This document shows, piece after piece, positions 30,014 to 38,068 of a DNA stretch of 40,477 nucleotides (its first letter is position 1; each line of letters starts with the position of its first letter). The notes under the pieces are model-generated. The model saw only the letters and a program-made list of their open reading frames with translations, did not search any database and had not been told where the DNA came from. The DNA lies in contig JAGWNA010000022.1 in assembly GCA_028871555.1 (NCBI GenBank), forward strand, positions 1 through 40,477, written 5' to 3'. The stretch is from Lysobacteraceae bacterium (GTDB taxonomy: Bacteria > Pseudomonadota > Gammaproteobacteria > Xanthomonadales > Rhodanobacteraceae). Made by a program: the position numbers and the translations under genes.

Positions 30014-30241
30014 TTACTGGTAACTCGACCCGCTGGTCGCAGGGGCGGCAGCGCCGGAAGTTGAAGTTGTTGCCGGTGCCGGAGTGGCCGGTGGTGGCGT
30101 CACGGGTGTGGGAGCTTGTGCACTCGCCGCACTGCCGGGTGTCTCGCCACCCGAAGACGCCGGCGCCTCGTCGTGCCTGCCGCACGCCGACAGCAGCATC
30201 ATGGACGCGATCAAAAATCCCACTGTCACTATTTTTTTCAT
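30014..30241 (-). CDS. Small Pro/Ala/Thr-rich lipoprotein, function unknown
   Basis: 75 residues: signal MKKIVTVGFLIASMMLLSAC with a lipobox, then a short low-complexity tail rich in Ala, Pro, Thr and Ser (AQAPTPVTPPPATPAPATTS). No folded domain is likely. ATG 30241 follows GGAAAA. Similar tiny lipoproteins are common in Xanthomonadales; no role is known. It is preceded by about 410 bp without another gene. Confidence 0.7.
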   Translation of the reverse strand: MKKIVTVGFLIASMMLLSACGRHDEAPASSGGETPGSAASAQAPTPVTPPPATPAPATTSTSGAAAPATSGSSYQ

Positions 30242-30589
30242 GAGGTTTTCCCTTGCGTGATTTGGGTGCGAGCGCGGCGATGCGGCATCTTCACGGCTTA
30301 CATTCCACGGCGAAGCCATCACGGCACCGCGCTCGCCCATGCGACCCTAGCGGACCAAACGTGAGTTTTCCGGAGTGAATGCATGAAGGCGCCTTCACGC
30401 TCCAAAACGGCCCACCCAGGCCAGAGGGCACCAGCCAACGGGCCAGATCTACTTGACTGCAGAGTGAACACGAAGACGCATTGCGCGTGGGTGGAATGGT
30501 GCTTGCGTGCACCACCGACGCCCCGGGCCTGGGCAAATCGCCGCGTGCATCGGCAAGGCACAATGCGTCAGCACTGTTGAAGGCGGGGT

Positions 30590-30610
30590 AAAAGTTGCGG
30601 TTCCCGCAAC
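30590..30610 (-). terminator. Rho-independent terminator for the DUF3016 gene
   Basis: On the minus strand GTTGCGG-GAA-CCGCAAC forms a 7-bp hairpin followed at once by TTTT (30593-30590), about 42 bp after the DUF3016 stop. The remaining 30242-30589 spacer shows no gene. Confidence 0.7.
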
Positions 30611-30652
30611 CGGTCCGAAACGGGGCAACGCACGCAGCCGCGTTTTTCGATC

Positions 30653-31168
30653 TCAGAGCTTCTTGGCTCCCTTGCGCAGCCAGAGATCGACCAGGGATTT
30701 CTCGTAACGCAGCGGGTCCCGATCGGTTGCAGAGGCGCGGCTGAGAAAGGCTGCGTCCCGCAGCTTGCGGTGGCCCTCGCGCAGCACCTTGCCGTCGGCG
30801 CCGTACAAGGTGAAGTCAAGGTCGATGCGCGGCGGATAAATGTCCTTGATGATGCGCACGTCATCGAAGCGGGGGCCGCGCCAGGGCTCGTATTCGCCCG
30901 CACGGTCCACATCGGTCACCTCGATGTCCAGCCGCTGGCCTGGCGCCAGGATGCGCGAGGCACGCTCGGCGATGTAGGCCTTGAGCGGGTTCAGATAATC
31001 GTCGGCATCGATCCGGTGCCTCCCGAAACTGCGCTTCGCCTCGGTGAAGTGCTGCGGATCCTTGTAGTGGACGTTGACGTTGCCCGGCAACGTCGCTGCC
31101 CGCGCCGCGACAGAAACGAGGGCCAGACAGGCGACGCACAGCAGGCGGGACAGCGGGGACGATTTCAT
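30653..31168 (-). CDS. DUF3016 family periplasmic protein
   Basis: 171 residues with a clear signal peptide (LSRLLCVACLALVSVAARAA). The mature part (VNVHYKDPQHFTEAKRSFGR, LAPGQRLDIEVTDVDRAGEY, DVRIIKDIYPPRIDLDFTLY, RYEKSLVDLWLRKGAKKL) is the pattern of DUF3016, a family of unknown function in Xanthomonadales and Shewanella. ATG 31168 follows GGAGA; the open extension to 31303 is unsupported. A terminator follows. Confidence 0.85.
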   Translation of the reverse strand: MKSSPLSRLLCVACLALVSVAARAATLPGNVNVHYKDPQHFTEAKRSFGRHRIDADDYLNPLKAYIAERASRILAPGQRLDIEVTDVDRAGEYEPWRGPRFDDVRIIKDIYPPRIDLDFTLYGADGKVLREGHRKLRDAAFLSRASATDRDPLRYEKSLVDLWLRKGAKKL

Positions 31169-31309
31169 GGCAGATCTCCCGGAAAGGGACAGGGCTCGAG
31201 TATACGTCCGGGCCAAACAGGCGGATCTGAAACCGTCATCTCGATCAACTTCGTCCGCCCCATCGGGCTTCGGCCTTCCTTCCCGCCGGTCCGAAGAATT
31301 CATGGAGGG

Positions 31310-31530
31310 GCGGTAAGGCTCTGGCCGGCTCGGCCAACTCGGCCAGCGCAGGCTTGTCGTGCGGGATCGTCGCGGCCGCCAGGTTCTCGCACAGGTGCGC
31401 CAGTGACGGCGTACCCGGGATCCACGAGCTGGGCGAGGTTGTAATGGTTCTGCACGCGGACCACCCCGGCGCTGCCCCGCGCCTCGGCCACCTGCGTCGC
31501 GGTGACATTGTCAGCCACTGCCAAGGCCCA
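31310..31530 (-). pseudogene. Aldo/keto reductase remnant
   Basis: Two pieces of an aldo/keto reductase C-terminal half lie in different frames. VTATQVAEARGSAGVVRVQN with HYNLA resembles the NVTAEQLAEA...VSVQNxYNLA segment. Right after it, in another frame, WIPGTPSLAHLCENLAAA resembles the IPGTSSxAHLxENLAAA end motif. About 100 codons between them are missing and the frame has shifted, so the gene is dead. No intact copy is present in this window. Confidence 0.7.
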
Positions 31531-31652
31531 CCGGCCGGCACGGTCGGCCGGGACACCGGGCCGCTGCAAGCGGCGCCGATCCGATCGTTTTCTGGCGGGT
31601 CGCCCGATTCGGTGCTATTGCTGTCGCGCCAGCCCTGCCATCGAGAAAAGAG

Positions 31653-32117
31653 ATGCCGAACCTTCCCCTGCGCTGCTCCATGGTTTCGGTGGTGGTCGTC
31701 CGGGGCATCGGCGAGGACGCCCGTACCCTGCTCGTGCACCGTGCCGGGAAGCGCCTGCACGGGCTGTGGACCTACGTGGCCGGACACCTCGAACCGGACG
31801 AAAAAGCCTGGCAGACCGCCCTGCGCGAACTGCACGAGGAAACCGGCCTGCGCGCCGCCGCCCTGTATTCGGCCGACCGCTGCGAAACCTTCTACGACGT
31901 GCGCGACGAGTGCCTCGCCATCGTGCCGGCTTTCGTCGCCTTCGTCGATGCGGGCGCCGTGGTCCGCCTGAACCACGAACATGACGACCATGCGTGGGTA
32001 CCGTTCGCCGAAGCGATCGCGCGGCTTCCCTTCGGCGGGCAACGCGATATATACGCCGACATCCACCGCGAGTTCATACTGCGGCCGCCGCCGGACGCAC
32101 TGCGCATGCCCTGCTGA
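31653..32117 (+). CDS. Nudix hydrolase
   Basis: 154 residues. The Nudix box GX5EX7REUXEEXGU is complete at residues 44-66 (GHLEPDEKAWQTALRELHEE, then TGL), giving the Mg2+-binding catalytic helix. N- and C-terminal parts complete the fold. Nudix enzymes hydrolyse nucleoside diphosphate derivatives; this substrate cannot be read. The start follows AAAAGAG; the gene stands alone between the reductase remnant and the EEP gene. Confidence 0.9.
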   Translation: MPNLPLRCSMVSVVVVRGIGEDARTLLVHRAGKRLHGLWTYVAGHLEPDEKAWQTALRELHEETGLRAAALYSADRCETFYDVRDECLAIVPAFVAFVDAGAVVRLNHEHDDHAWVPFAEAIARLPFGGQRDIYADIHREFILRPPPDALRMPC

Positions 32118-32380
32118 CAAGGTGCGCGCTGAAAGTCTCGGCCGGTCAGCCGGTTCGACCGATCATGCAAATCACGGATTCACCTCAGGCGGCGCATCCA
32201 GCCGGAAGTTGATGGGCGCGAGCCGCGTATCCCGCTTCCGGCTGCAGCGCGCCGGGCCAGCAAAGACTCCGGCGATTGAAGGCGGCCACCCGCCCAGGGC
32301 GATCGCGGCGCCGACTGCCCGGGCCGGGAACGGCCTGTCGTCACCGTCACGGGGCACGGGGCAGCAGCCGAAGTCGCCGG

Positions 32381-33238
32381 TTACTTCTGTCTCCGACCCG
32401 GCGCAATGAGCTCGGCCACGACCGGAAAATGGTCGGAAGGATAGCGTGCACCTTCGTGCGTGGTGATCGTCCGTGCGGCACGCGTCCCGAAGCCGCGGGT
32501 CAGTATCCAGTCGATCCGCCGGTCGGGACTGCCGGTGAAGTTGTGGAACGTCTTCGCCGGCCCGGATCGCGAGGTTGCCACGACCCAGGCATCATGCAGC
32601 GTCCGGGTCAGTTTCGCGTACACGGGGGTGTCGGGGCCGGAATTGAAATCCCCGGCCAGGATCACCCGCGCCGTCGACGGCAGCTTGCCGATCCGCCGCA
32701 TGATCTCGTCCGCGCTGAGCATGCGCGCGCGAACATCCTGGTCCCGGTAGGGGAAGTGCGTATTGAAATAGTCGAACGTGCCGCCCCCATGGCGCAGGCG
32801 AAACCGCGCCCAGGTCACCATGCGCGGATACGGCTGGCCCCACGTCCTGCTGCCGGGCACATCCGGCGTGTCGGAGAGCCAGAAATCGCCGGAACGCAGC
32901 ACCTGCAACCGGTCCGTACGGTAGAACACGCCCATGTGCTCACCCTTCGTGCCGCCTTCCCTGCCCTGGCCAAACCAGGCATAGCCGGGAAGATGGGCGG
33001 CAATGTACTCGCCCTGCTCCTCGGTCAGCTCCTGGGTGCCGAGCACATCCGGGTGCTGCGCCTCGATCACCCGCACCAGCAGGTCACGCCGATGCACCCA
33101 TGCGTTCATGTCGGTGTCCACCGGCACGCGGACATTGAACGTCATCACGCGAAGCGCCACGCCGGTCGCGGCACCCGGTCCGGCCGCGCCCAGCATCAGC
33201 AGGCAGAACAGCGTCAAACACCATTGGCGGAAAGCCAT
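32381..33238 (-). CDS. Secreted endonuclease/exonuclease/phosphatase family protein
   Basis: 285 residues with signal peptide (MAFRQWCLTLFCLLMLGAAG). EEP-fold motifs are visible: LRVMTFNVRV at the start, DVLGTQELTEEQ (metal-binding Glu), YFNTHFPYRD, VILAGDFNSGPDTPVY (Asp/Asn) and the C-terminal SDHFPVVAEL with the catalytic His. Secreted members are often phosphodiesterases or sphingomyelinase-like; the substrate is unknown. ATG 33238 follows GAGGTG and lies 26 bp after the MarC-type stop, suggesting co-transcription. Confidence 0.9.
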   Translation of the reverse strand: MAFRQWCLTLFCLLMLGAAGPGAATGVALRVMTFNVRVPVDTDMNAWVHRRDLLVRVIEAQHPDVLGTQELTEEQGEYIAAHLPGYAWFGQGREGGTKGEHMGVFYRTDRLQVLRSGDFWLSDTPDVPGSRTWGQPYPRMVTWARFRLRHGGGTFDYFNTHFPYRDQDVRARMLSADEIMRRIGKLPSTARVILAGDFNSGPDTPVYAKLTRTLHDAWVVATSRSGPAKTFHNFTGSPDRRIDWILTRGFGTRAARTITTHEGARYPSDHFPVVAELIAPGRRQK

Positions 33239-33263
33239 CACACACCTCGGGCAGGAAGCGACG

Positions 33264-33980
33264 TCAGGAAACGGAGCCTGGGAGTCCGTGCGGCAACATC
33301 TGCACCGAACGCAGCAAGGTGGCCAGGCCACCCCAAGCGATCTGCGCACCGATGCACAGCAGAATAAAGGAGATCAGTCGCTGCACACCACTGATCGCGT
33401 GCCCGGGCAGCATCCGGCTGAGCCGGGGCGCATACGCGTAGCTGAAGAACACCAGCGCCGCCAGCAGGATCGCCGCGACGAACAGTGCCGCATGCGTCAG
33501 CAGGCTGGCCTGCCAATCGTGGCCGGCGGCGTGCGCGCTGAGCGTGAGCACCACCACGATCACGCCCGGGCCCACGGTAAGCGGAAAGGTCAGCGGGTAG
33601 AACGCCTGGCGCATTACGGTGTCGACGTCGGGCCGGGCGGCCGGCGCATCGCCGGGCGACGGGTCGCGCGCATTGAGCATGCTCCAACCCATCGTGGCCA
33701 GCGTCAGGCCGCCAGCGACCTGCAGCACCGGCAGGCTGATGCCGAAGAATTTCAGGATCATGGCGCCCAGCAGCTCGATCGCCATGATGAACCCGAGCAT
33801 GCCCAATGCGATGCGCCAGGCCAGCTGGCGATAGACTGCCGGTGGCTCGTCGCCGACGATACCCATCAGGATCAGGGCCGAGCCCAACGGGTTGAGCACG
33901 GGCAGCAGTGCAGCGAAAGCCAACGGCATGAAGCGGAGGGCAGCATCGAACACGGGCGGATTCTCCAGGGCATGATCCAC
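33264..33980 (-). CDS. MarC/UPF0056-type inner-membrane transporter
   Basis: 238 residues with about six hydrophobic helices. PLAFAALLPVLNPLGSALIL, FFGISLPVLQVAGGLTLATM, AFYPLTFPLTVGPGVIVVVL and GVQRLISFILLCIGAQIAWG are the family's conserved blocks. MarC-type proteins belong to the NAAT (neutral amino acid transporter) group; their true substrate is rarely known. Start ATG 33980. Followed by the EEP gene in the same direction. The 33981-34325 spacer shows nothing I can support. Confidence 0.9.
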   Translation of the reverse strand: MDHALENPPVFDAALRFMPLAFAALLPVLNPLGSALILMGIVGDEPPAVYRQLAWRIALGMLGFIMAIELLGAMILKFFGISLPVLQVAGGLTLATMGWSMLNARDPSPGDAPAARPDVDTVMRQAFYPLTFPLTVGPGVIVVVLTLSAHAAGHDWQASLLTHAALFVAAILLAALVFFSYAYAPRLSRMLPGHAISGVQRLISFILLCIGAQIAWGGLATLLRSVQMLPHGLPGSVS

Positions 33981-34325
33981 GGTGTCGGACGCACCGGCGA
34001 CATGACGTTAGCACCGCCGGCCCCGATGGTTGGAGTCGACCCGCCGGGAAAGCGCACCCTGCCGCCAGGCCTGGGAGCATGTGCGGACCTCCCGGCGACG
34101 GTCGCTGCAGGCGGCGGCTCGCCGCCATCGCAGGGTGTCGGGCCGCCGCCAGTGCCCGCGCGCGGTCGACGAACTCGTGCAATCGCGGCGCCAGCCGGTC
34201 AAGTCCATCCAGTGCGGCAATGGCGTTGCTCCGTTCCGGTTTCCGGCATCGTGTCGATTTGCGCGATCCTGCTTCGTCGAAGAGCAAGAAGGGCATCCTC
34301 GCCGCCCTGAACCAGGAGAACCTGC

Positions 34326-34805
34326 ATGCTCAGCAAGAACACGATCTGCCTTTGGTATGACGGCACCGCCCTGGACGCCGCGACGTTCTACGCCAAGACG
34401 TTCCCGGACAGCGCCGTGGGCGCCGTCCATCGTGCGCCGGGCGACTACCCCGCCGGCAGGCAGGGCGACATTCTGATGGTCGAGTTCACCGTCATGGGCA
34501 TCCCGTGCCTGGGCTTGAACGGCGGGTCCGAGTTCCGGCACAACGAGGCGTTTTCGTTCCAGGTGGCGACCGACGACCAGGCCGAAACCGACCGCCTGTG
34601 GAACGCGATCGTCGACCACGGCGGTCAGGCCGGCGCCTGCGGCTGGTGCAAGGACCGGTGGGGGCTGTCGTGGCAGATCACCCCGCGCGCCCTGATCGCC
34701 GCGGTCACCGACCCCGACCCTGCCGCCGCCAAGCGCGCGTTCGACGCGATGATGGGGAAGACCAGGATCGACATCGCCGCGATCGAGGCCGCCAGGCGCG
34801 GCTGA
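34326..34805 (+). CDS. VOC family protein (PhnB/3-demethylubiquinone-methyltransferase-like)
   Basis: 159 residues beginning MLSKNTICLWYDGTALDAAT and containing FYAKTFPDSAV, MVEFTVMGIPCLGLNGG, AFSFQVATDDQAETDRLWNA and WCKDRWGLSWQITPRAL. These are the signature blocks of the PhnB-like glyoxalase/VOC subgroup, often annotated 3-demethylubiquinone-9 3-methyltransferase although activity is usually unproven. ATG 34326 follows AGGAG. Confidence 0.9.
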   Translation: MLSKNTICLWYDGTALDAATFYAKTFPDSAVGAVHRAPGDYPAGRQGDILMVEFTVMGIPCLGLNGGSEFRHNEAFSFQVATDDQAETDRLWNAIVDHGGQAGACGWCKDRWGLSWQITPRALIAAVTDPDPAAAKRAFDAMMGKTRIDIAAIEAARRG

Positions 34806-34896
34806 CGATGGCAACTTTCAGCCGCTGCAGCCAGAGCAAAAAGCAAAGTCGCATGCTCGAAAAGCGCCCCTGATCTGAACGGAACCGGCAGGCCAC

Positions 34897-35040
34897 CCGG
34901 CTCCCAAGGTTCGCGCTGAGCGTAGCCTGCGTAGTGGGCGCAGTCGAAGCGCCGCCGCGCGTGGACAGCCCATCGCCGGCTCACCTTCGGCCTACGCTCA
35001 GAGCCTGCCTCGGACCCGCTCCGGGGACGAACGAGCCTAC
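34897..35040. repeat. Dispersed palindromic repeat upstream of the GST gene
   Basis: CTGAGCGTAG (34917-34926) and CTACGCTCAG (34992-35001) form an inverted pair within the TTCGCGCTGAGCGTAGCCTG-type element known from Xanthomonadaceae intergenic DNA. It occupies most of the 297-bp spacer. Confidence 0.6.
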
Positions 35041-35102
35041 ATAGGTGCCCTTCCGCTCTGCCCCTGTTTGTCATAGCGTCATGCCACCACCCGGAGCCTG
35101 CC

Positions 35103-35756
35103 ATGACCCCCACCATCACCGCCTTTGAACGGTCGCCCGATCGCGGGCAGGGACTCGCGCGCGACATGCGCGTGCGCTGGGCGCTTGAAGAAGTGGGCCA
35201 ACCTTATGAGGTTCGCCTGGTCTCGTTCCGTGCGATGAAAGAGCCCGCGCATCGCGCGCTGCATCCGTTCGGGCAGATTCCCACCTACGAAGAGGGCGAT
35301 CTCGCCCTGTTCGAGTCGGGGGCCATCGTGTTGCATATCGCGCAGCGCCATGCGGGCCTGCTGCCCGACGATGCGAATGCCCGGGCGCGCGCGATCGCAT
35401 GGATGTTCGCCTCGCTCAACACGGTGGAGCCGCCGATCATTGAGCTGCAGACCGCCAGACTGCTGGAAGGCGACAAGCCCTGGTCCGAACAGCGCCTGCC
35501 CCTCGTCCTGGATCGCATCCGCGTCAGGCTGGGCGAACTTTCCACTCGCCTTGGCGATGCCGACTGGCTCGATGGCGCGTTCAGCGCGGGCGACCTGATG
35601 ATGATCGGAGTGCTGCGCAGATTGAGGCCATCGGGTCTGCTGGACGAGTATCCGGACCTGGCCGCCTATGTCGCCCGCGGCGAAGCGCGGCCCGCGTTCA
35701 AGCGGGCTTTCGATGCGCAATTGGCGGTGTTTACGAGCGGGACTCCGGCTGGCTGA
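35103..35756 (+). CDS. Glutathione S-transferase family protein
   Basis: 217 residues. The N-terminal thioredoxin-like domain includes RVRWALEEVGQPYEVRLVSF, the cis-Pro HPFGQIPTYEEGD and LFESGAIVLHIAQRH (glutathione gamma-glutamyl contact ES). A helical C-terminal domain follows (WLDGAFSAGDLMMIGVLRR with the N-capping motif). The N-terminus reads FERSPDRGQGLARDM, an unusual position for the catalytic Ser. ATG 35103 follows GGAG. The substrate is unknown. Confidence 0.88.
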   Translation: MTPTITAFERSPDRGQGLARDMRVRWALEEVGQPYEVRLVSFRAMKEPAHRALHPFGQIPTYEEGDLALFESGAIVLHIAQRHAGLLPDDANARARAIAWMFASLNTVEPPIIELQTARLLEGDKPWSEQRLPLVLDRIRVRLGELSTRLGDADWLDGAFSAGDLMMIGVLRRLRPSGLLDEYPDLAAYVARGEARPAFKRAFDAQLAVFTSGTPAG

Positions 35757-35831
35757 TGAGGTTCGCGCCAGCGATCAGCTGCTCACGCAGCGGCAACGAC
35801 GAGGTCAATGGCCTCTGTCTCCTTATCGTCC

Positions 35832-36122
35832 TCAGCCCTTCGTCCGCCTCCCCGCCGCACGGTAAGCCAGACTCTTGTCGCGCTTGCCCACGGCAACGAC
35901 GGTGACTACCACAACCTTGTCATCGACCCGATAGACCAACCGATAGCCCGCCGTGCGAAGTTTGATCTTGTAGCAGTCCGGCATGTGGTGCAGGCGCGCG
36001 CTGGCCACGTGGGGTTGTTCCATGCGCTCGCTCAGCTTTTTCTTGAACTGTTCGCGGATGGGTGGTGCCAGCTTGCGCCATTCCTTCAGCGCGGACTCGA
36101 CGAATTCGAGGCTATAGCTCAT
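35832..36122 (-). CDS. RelE/ParE family toxin
   Basis: 96 residues: MSYSLEFVESALKEWRKLAP, IREQFKKKLSERMEQPHVAS, LHHMPDCYKIKLRTAGYRLV and VVVTVVAVGKRDKSLAYRAA are RelE-like, with a basic C-terminal surface and conserved Arg/Lys/Tyr suited to ribosome-dependent mRNA cleavage. Its start overlaps the antitoxin gene by 11 bp. No damage is seen, so it should be functional. Confidence 0.93.
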   Translation of the reverse strand: MSYSLEFVESALKEWRKLAPPIREQFKKKLSERMEQPHVASARLHHMPDCYKIKLRTAGYRLVYRVDDKVVVVTVVAVGKRDKSLAYRAAGRRTKG

Positions 36123-36357
36123 CCAGAGTCACCTTGACGCGGCGCTCCTTGGCGCGGGCGCGCACAAGTTCGGCCAGTTCCAGATCGTCGAGGCGCTCGA
36201 GCATGCGCTGATAGGCTTGCGCCGGCACCAGATACGCGCTGGGCTTGTTGTGAACCAGCACCGCGACCGCCTCGTCATCGGCCGCTTCGATCACGGCACT
36301 GGGATTGCGCTTGAGTTCGGTGATGCTGACGCTGGCCTTGGAAAGGATGGTTTCCAT
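36112..36357 (-). CDS. Phd/YefM family antitoxin
   Basis: 81 residues starting METILSKASVSITELKRNPS, with AVLVHNKPSAYLVPAQAYQR typical of Phd/YefM, and a C-terminal helix (RARAKERRVKVTLDEL) that would bind the toxin. ATG 36357 follows GGAG. A perfect palindrome immediately upstream is a probable autoregulation site. It forms an operon with the RelE-like toxin. Confidence 0.93.
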   Translation of the reverse strand: METILSKASVSITELKRNPSAVIEAADDEAVAVLVHNKPSAYLVPAQAYQRMLERLDDLELAELVRARAKERRVKVTLDEL

Positions 36358-36363
36358 ATCAGA

Positions 36364-36377
36364 CTCCAAATTTGGAG
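36364..36377. promoter_or_regulatory. Palindromic operator of the toxin-antitoxin operon
   Basis: CTCCAAATTTGGAG is a perfect 14-bp palindrome 6 bp upstream of the antitoxin start. Its right half contains the GGAG ribosome-binding site, so bound repressor could block both transcription and translation. Confidence 0.65.
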
Positions 36378-36481
36378 CCTAATATGGCACGTCCAACATT
36401 GACCATCAAGTCATCCGGCATGGCCCGGCCATTTCCGGGGACGGCCGATGGGAAGCCTGTCAGCGAGCTTCCGGCGCCGGC

Positions 36482-36751
36482 TCACGGCACCTTCGCGCCG
36501 GCACCGCTGAATCGGGCCGGATAGCTGCACTGCCCAAGCGCGGTCTCGATGCGCGCGGATACCCGGCGCAGATAGCCGGCCAGCGCCGCGCGCTTGAGTT
36601 CCATCGGCAGGACCTGCCCGTCGGGCGCCTCGGTGGTGGCGGCAAGCGCGGCCAGCAGCTGCAACTCGTCGATGACATCGAGCAGCAGCTCGTGCATGTT
36701 CTCCGGCAGCAGATAGCCGGGCATGTCCGACGGGGATGGTGCGTGATGCAT
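36482..36751 (-). CDS. XAC0095-like protein, function unknown
   Basis: 89 residues: MHHAPSPSDMPGYLLPENMH, ELLLDVIDELQLLAALA, QVLPMELKRAALAGYLRRVS. The GYLLPExxH start and helical remainder resemble the XAC0095 family of Xanthomonadales. ATG 36751 follows a very strong AAAGGAGG. Downstream of a possible sigma-factor remnant. No function is known. Confidence 0.65.
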   Translation of the reverse strand: MHHAPSPSDMPGYLLPENMHELLLDVIDELQLLAALAATTEAPDGQVLPMELKRAALAGYLRRVSARIETALGQCSYPARFSGAGAKVP

Positions 36752-36759
36752 GGCGACGC

Positions 36760-36905
36760 CTCCTTTCAACGATCTCCTCCGCCGATGGCTCGTCCGCTCG
36801 CAGCGGCCCGGCACCGCCCATCGAAACGTGATGGGGACGCATGCCCCGGCGACGGCGGGTGCGCTGGAACCTGATCGTCAGGTTGCGGGCGATGCGGTAC
36901 ATCGG
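36760..36905 (-). pseudogene. Possible ECF sigma factor remnant
   Basis: MYRIARNLTIRFQRTRRRRG followed by LRADEPSAEEIVERRRRH resembles the end of sigma region 2 plus the region 2-4 linker of ECF sigma factors (LYRIARNLxID...SAEExVE). The preceding and following frames do not continue the domain, and the XAC0095-like ribosome-binding site lies at its end. Short and low-complexity, so tentative. The rest of 36906-37200 has nothing I can support. Confidence 0.35.
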
Positions 36906-37207
36906 CAGCGCAGGGTATTGGGCGCATCGCGATGAACCATCGAGCGCGAGGAGGCTGCCTGGGTGAGGCGCGATCCGTCCGGCAGGTTCCGCGACGGGAT
37001 GGCACACCCGGTTCCATTGCCCCCTGCCCTTGCAGGCCGCCGCGATGTTCGGCACCTGCCTTGCAGTTGGAGACGAGCTCGCGGCGCCGCATCGGGCGCA
37101 AGGCCCCGGTGCTGCCGCCAACAGCCTCGCAGCTGGCCGGCGTCGTGGCGACGCCGGCCACGAAGTACCCGGCGAGGCTGGCAGCGGCGGCAGCGATACA
37201 ATTCATG

Positions 37208-37243
37208 GTTGGCACAATGCAACTGAAAGTTGGTCGTGTCAAC
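37208..37243. promoter_or_regulatory. Cluster of GTTG/CAAC dyads upstream of the XRE-type regulator
   Basis: Three overlapping dyads: GTTGGCACAATGCAAC (37208-37223), CAACTGAAAGTTG (37220-37232) and GTTGGTCGTGTCAAC (37229-37243). They lie about 110 bp upstream of the regulator start and look like tandem repressor sites. Confidence 0.5.
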
Positions 37244-37349
37244 AACCTGAAATTGCCTTTCTGTGATGACCGGTGGGCAACAATGTTCTGCCACCACTCA
37301 ACGTCCCTGTGCGCAAGCGCTTGGCGACGACCCGACAACAGGAATTTGG

Positions 37350-37709
37350 ATGACCGCACCCTACGAGGATTTCGCGGTCCGCCTGCGGCAGACGCTGGAC
37401 CGCGCCCGTTTCGTGCAAGGACGCGGAAGAACGAGCACCCTGGCAGACCGCTACGCGGTATCGCGTGAGACAGCCCGCAAATGGCTCACGGGCCTTGCCC
37501 TGCCCGAACTCCCCCGCATCATCGAACTGGCGAAGGATTTCGACACCAGCTTCGAATGGCTTGCCACCGGCCGCGGGCATGCCCGCTTGGGGGTGGGAGA
37601 AAAATCCTCCGTCTACCAGCGCCTCACCGACAATGAAGGCCGCCTGCTCGACGCCTTCCGCAACCTGCCTGAAGCCAAGCGCCAGTTGTTGGTGGAATTC
37701 CTCTCCTAG
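37350..37709 (+). CDS. XRE-type helix-turn-helix regulator (phage-repressor-like)
   Basis: 119 residues. TLADRYAVSRETARKWLTGL is a helix-turn-helix, followed by ALPELPRIIELAKDFDTSFE and WLATGRG, the usual end of the XRE domain in phage-type repressors. The C-terminal part (NEGRLLDAFRNLPEAKRQLL) is helical with no peptidase motif. ATG 37350 follows AGGAA. The dyad cluster upstream suggests autoregulation. An MFS transporter remnant follows in the same frame after the TAG. Confidence 0.8.
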   Translation: MTAPYEDFAVRLRQTLDRARFVQGRGRTSTLADRYAVSRETARKWLTGLALPELPRIIELAKDFDTSFEWLATGRGHARLGVGEKSSVYQRLTDNEGRLLDAFRNLPEAKRQLLVEFLS

Positions 37710-37712
37710 AAA

Positions 37713-37955
37713 CTCAAGGACGACCTCGTTCTCGCTGGCGTCGCACTATGGGGCGTGCATATGGGCATTACTCGGGGGCTGCTGGCGACGATGGTGGCCG
37801 ATACCGCGCCCGCCGATCTGCGCGACACGGCCTGCGGCGTCTTCAACCTGGTCAGCGGCATCGCCATGCTGTTCGCCAGTGTCACTGGTGTCACGGCTGG
37901 TCCCTATAGTGGGACAAGATCGGCGCAACGGTCACGTTCTACACCAAGAACGGGG
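37713..37955 (+). pseudogene. MFS transporter C-terminal remnant
   Basis: KDDLVLAGVALWGVHMGITR, then GLLATMVADTAPADLRDTA and CGVFNLVSGIAMLFASV match the penultimate helices of MFS permeases (ALWGxHMGxTQGLLAALVAD). A frame change near 37905 leads into a LWDKIGATVTFYT-like end, interrupted by a stop. Only the last about 80 codons remain. Confidence 0.75.
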
Positions 37956-37999
37956 TCAGATTCACTTCCGAACGCCAGGTAAGTGAACCTGACCCCGTT
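37949..37999. repeat. REP-like inverted repeat (GGGGTCA...TGACCCC)
   Basis: AACGGGGTCAGATTCACTT (37949-37967) pairs with AAGTGAACCTGACCCCGTT (37981-37999), 18 of 19 positions. The right part, GTAAGTGAACCTGACCCC (37979-37996), is repeated exactly at 39226-39243. Confidence 0.85.
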
Positions 38000-38068
38000 A
38001 GCTTTGCGACCGACCGCCAGAACCGCACTCATCCGGGCAACCCGCCGAACACTGGAGATCATCCGCCC

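Noticed and set aside
33003..34310. 435-codon plus-strand open frame
   Set aside because: Shadow of the EEP and MarC-type genes on the minus strand.
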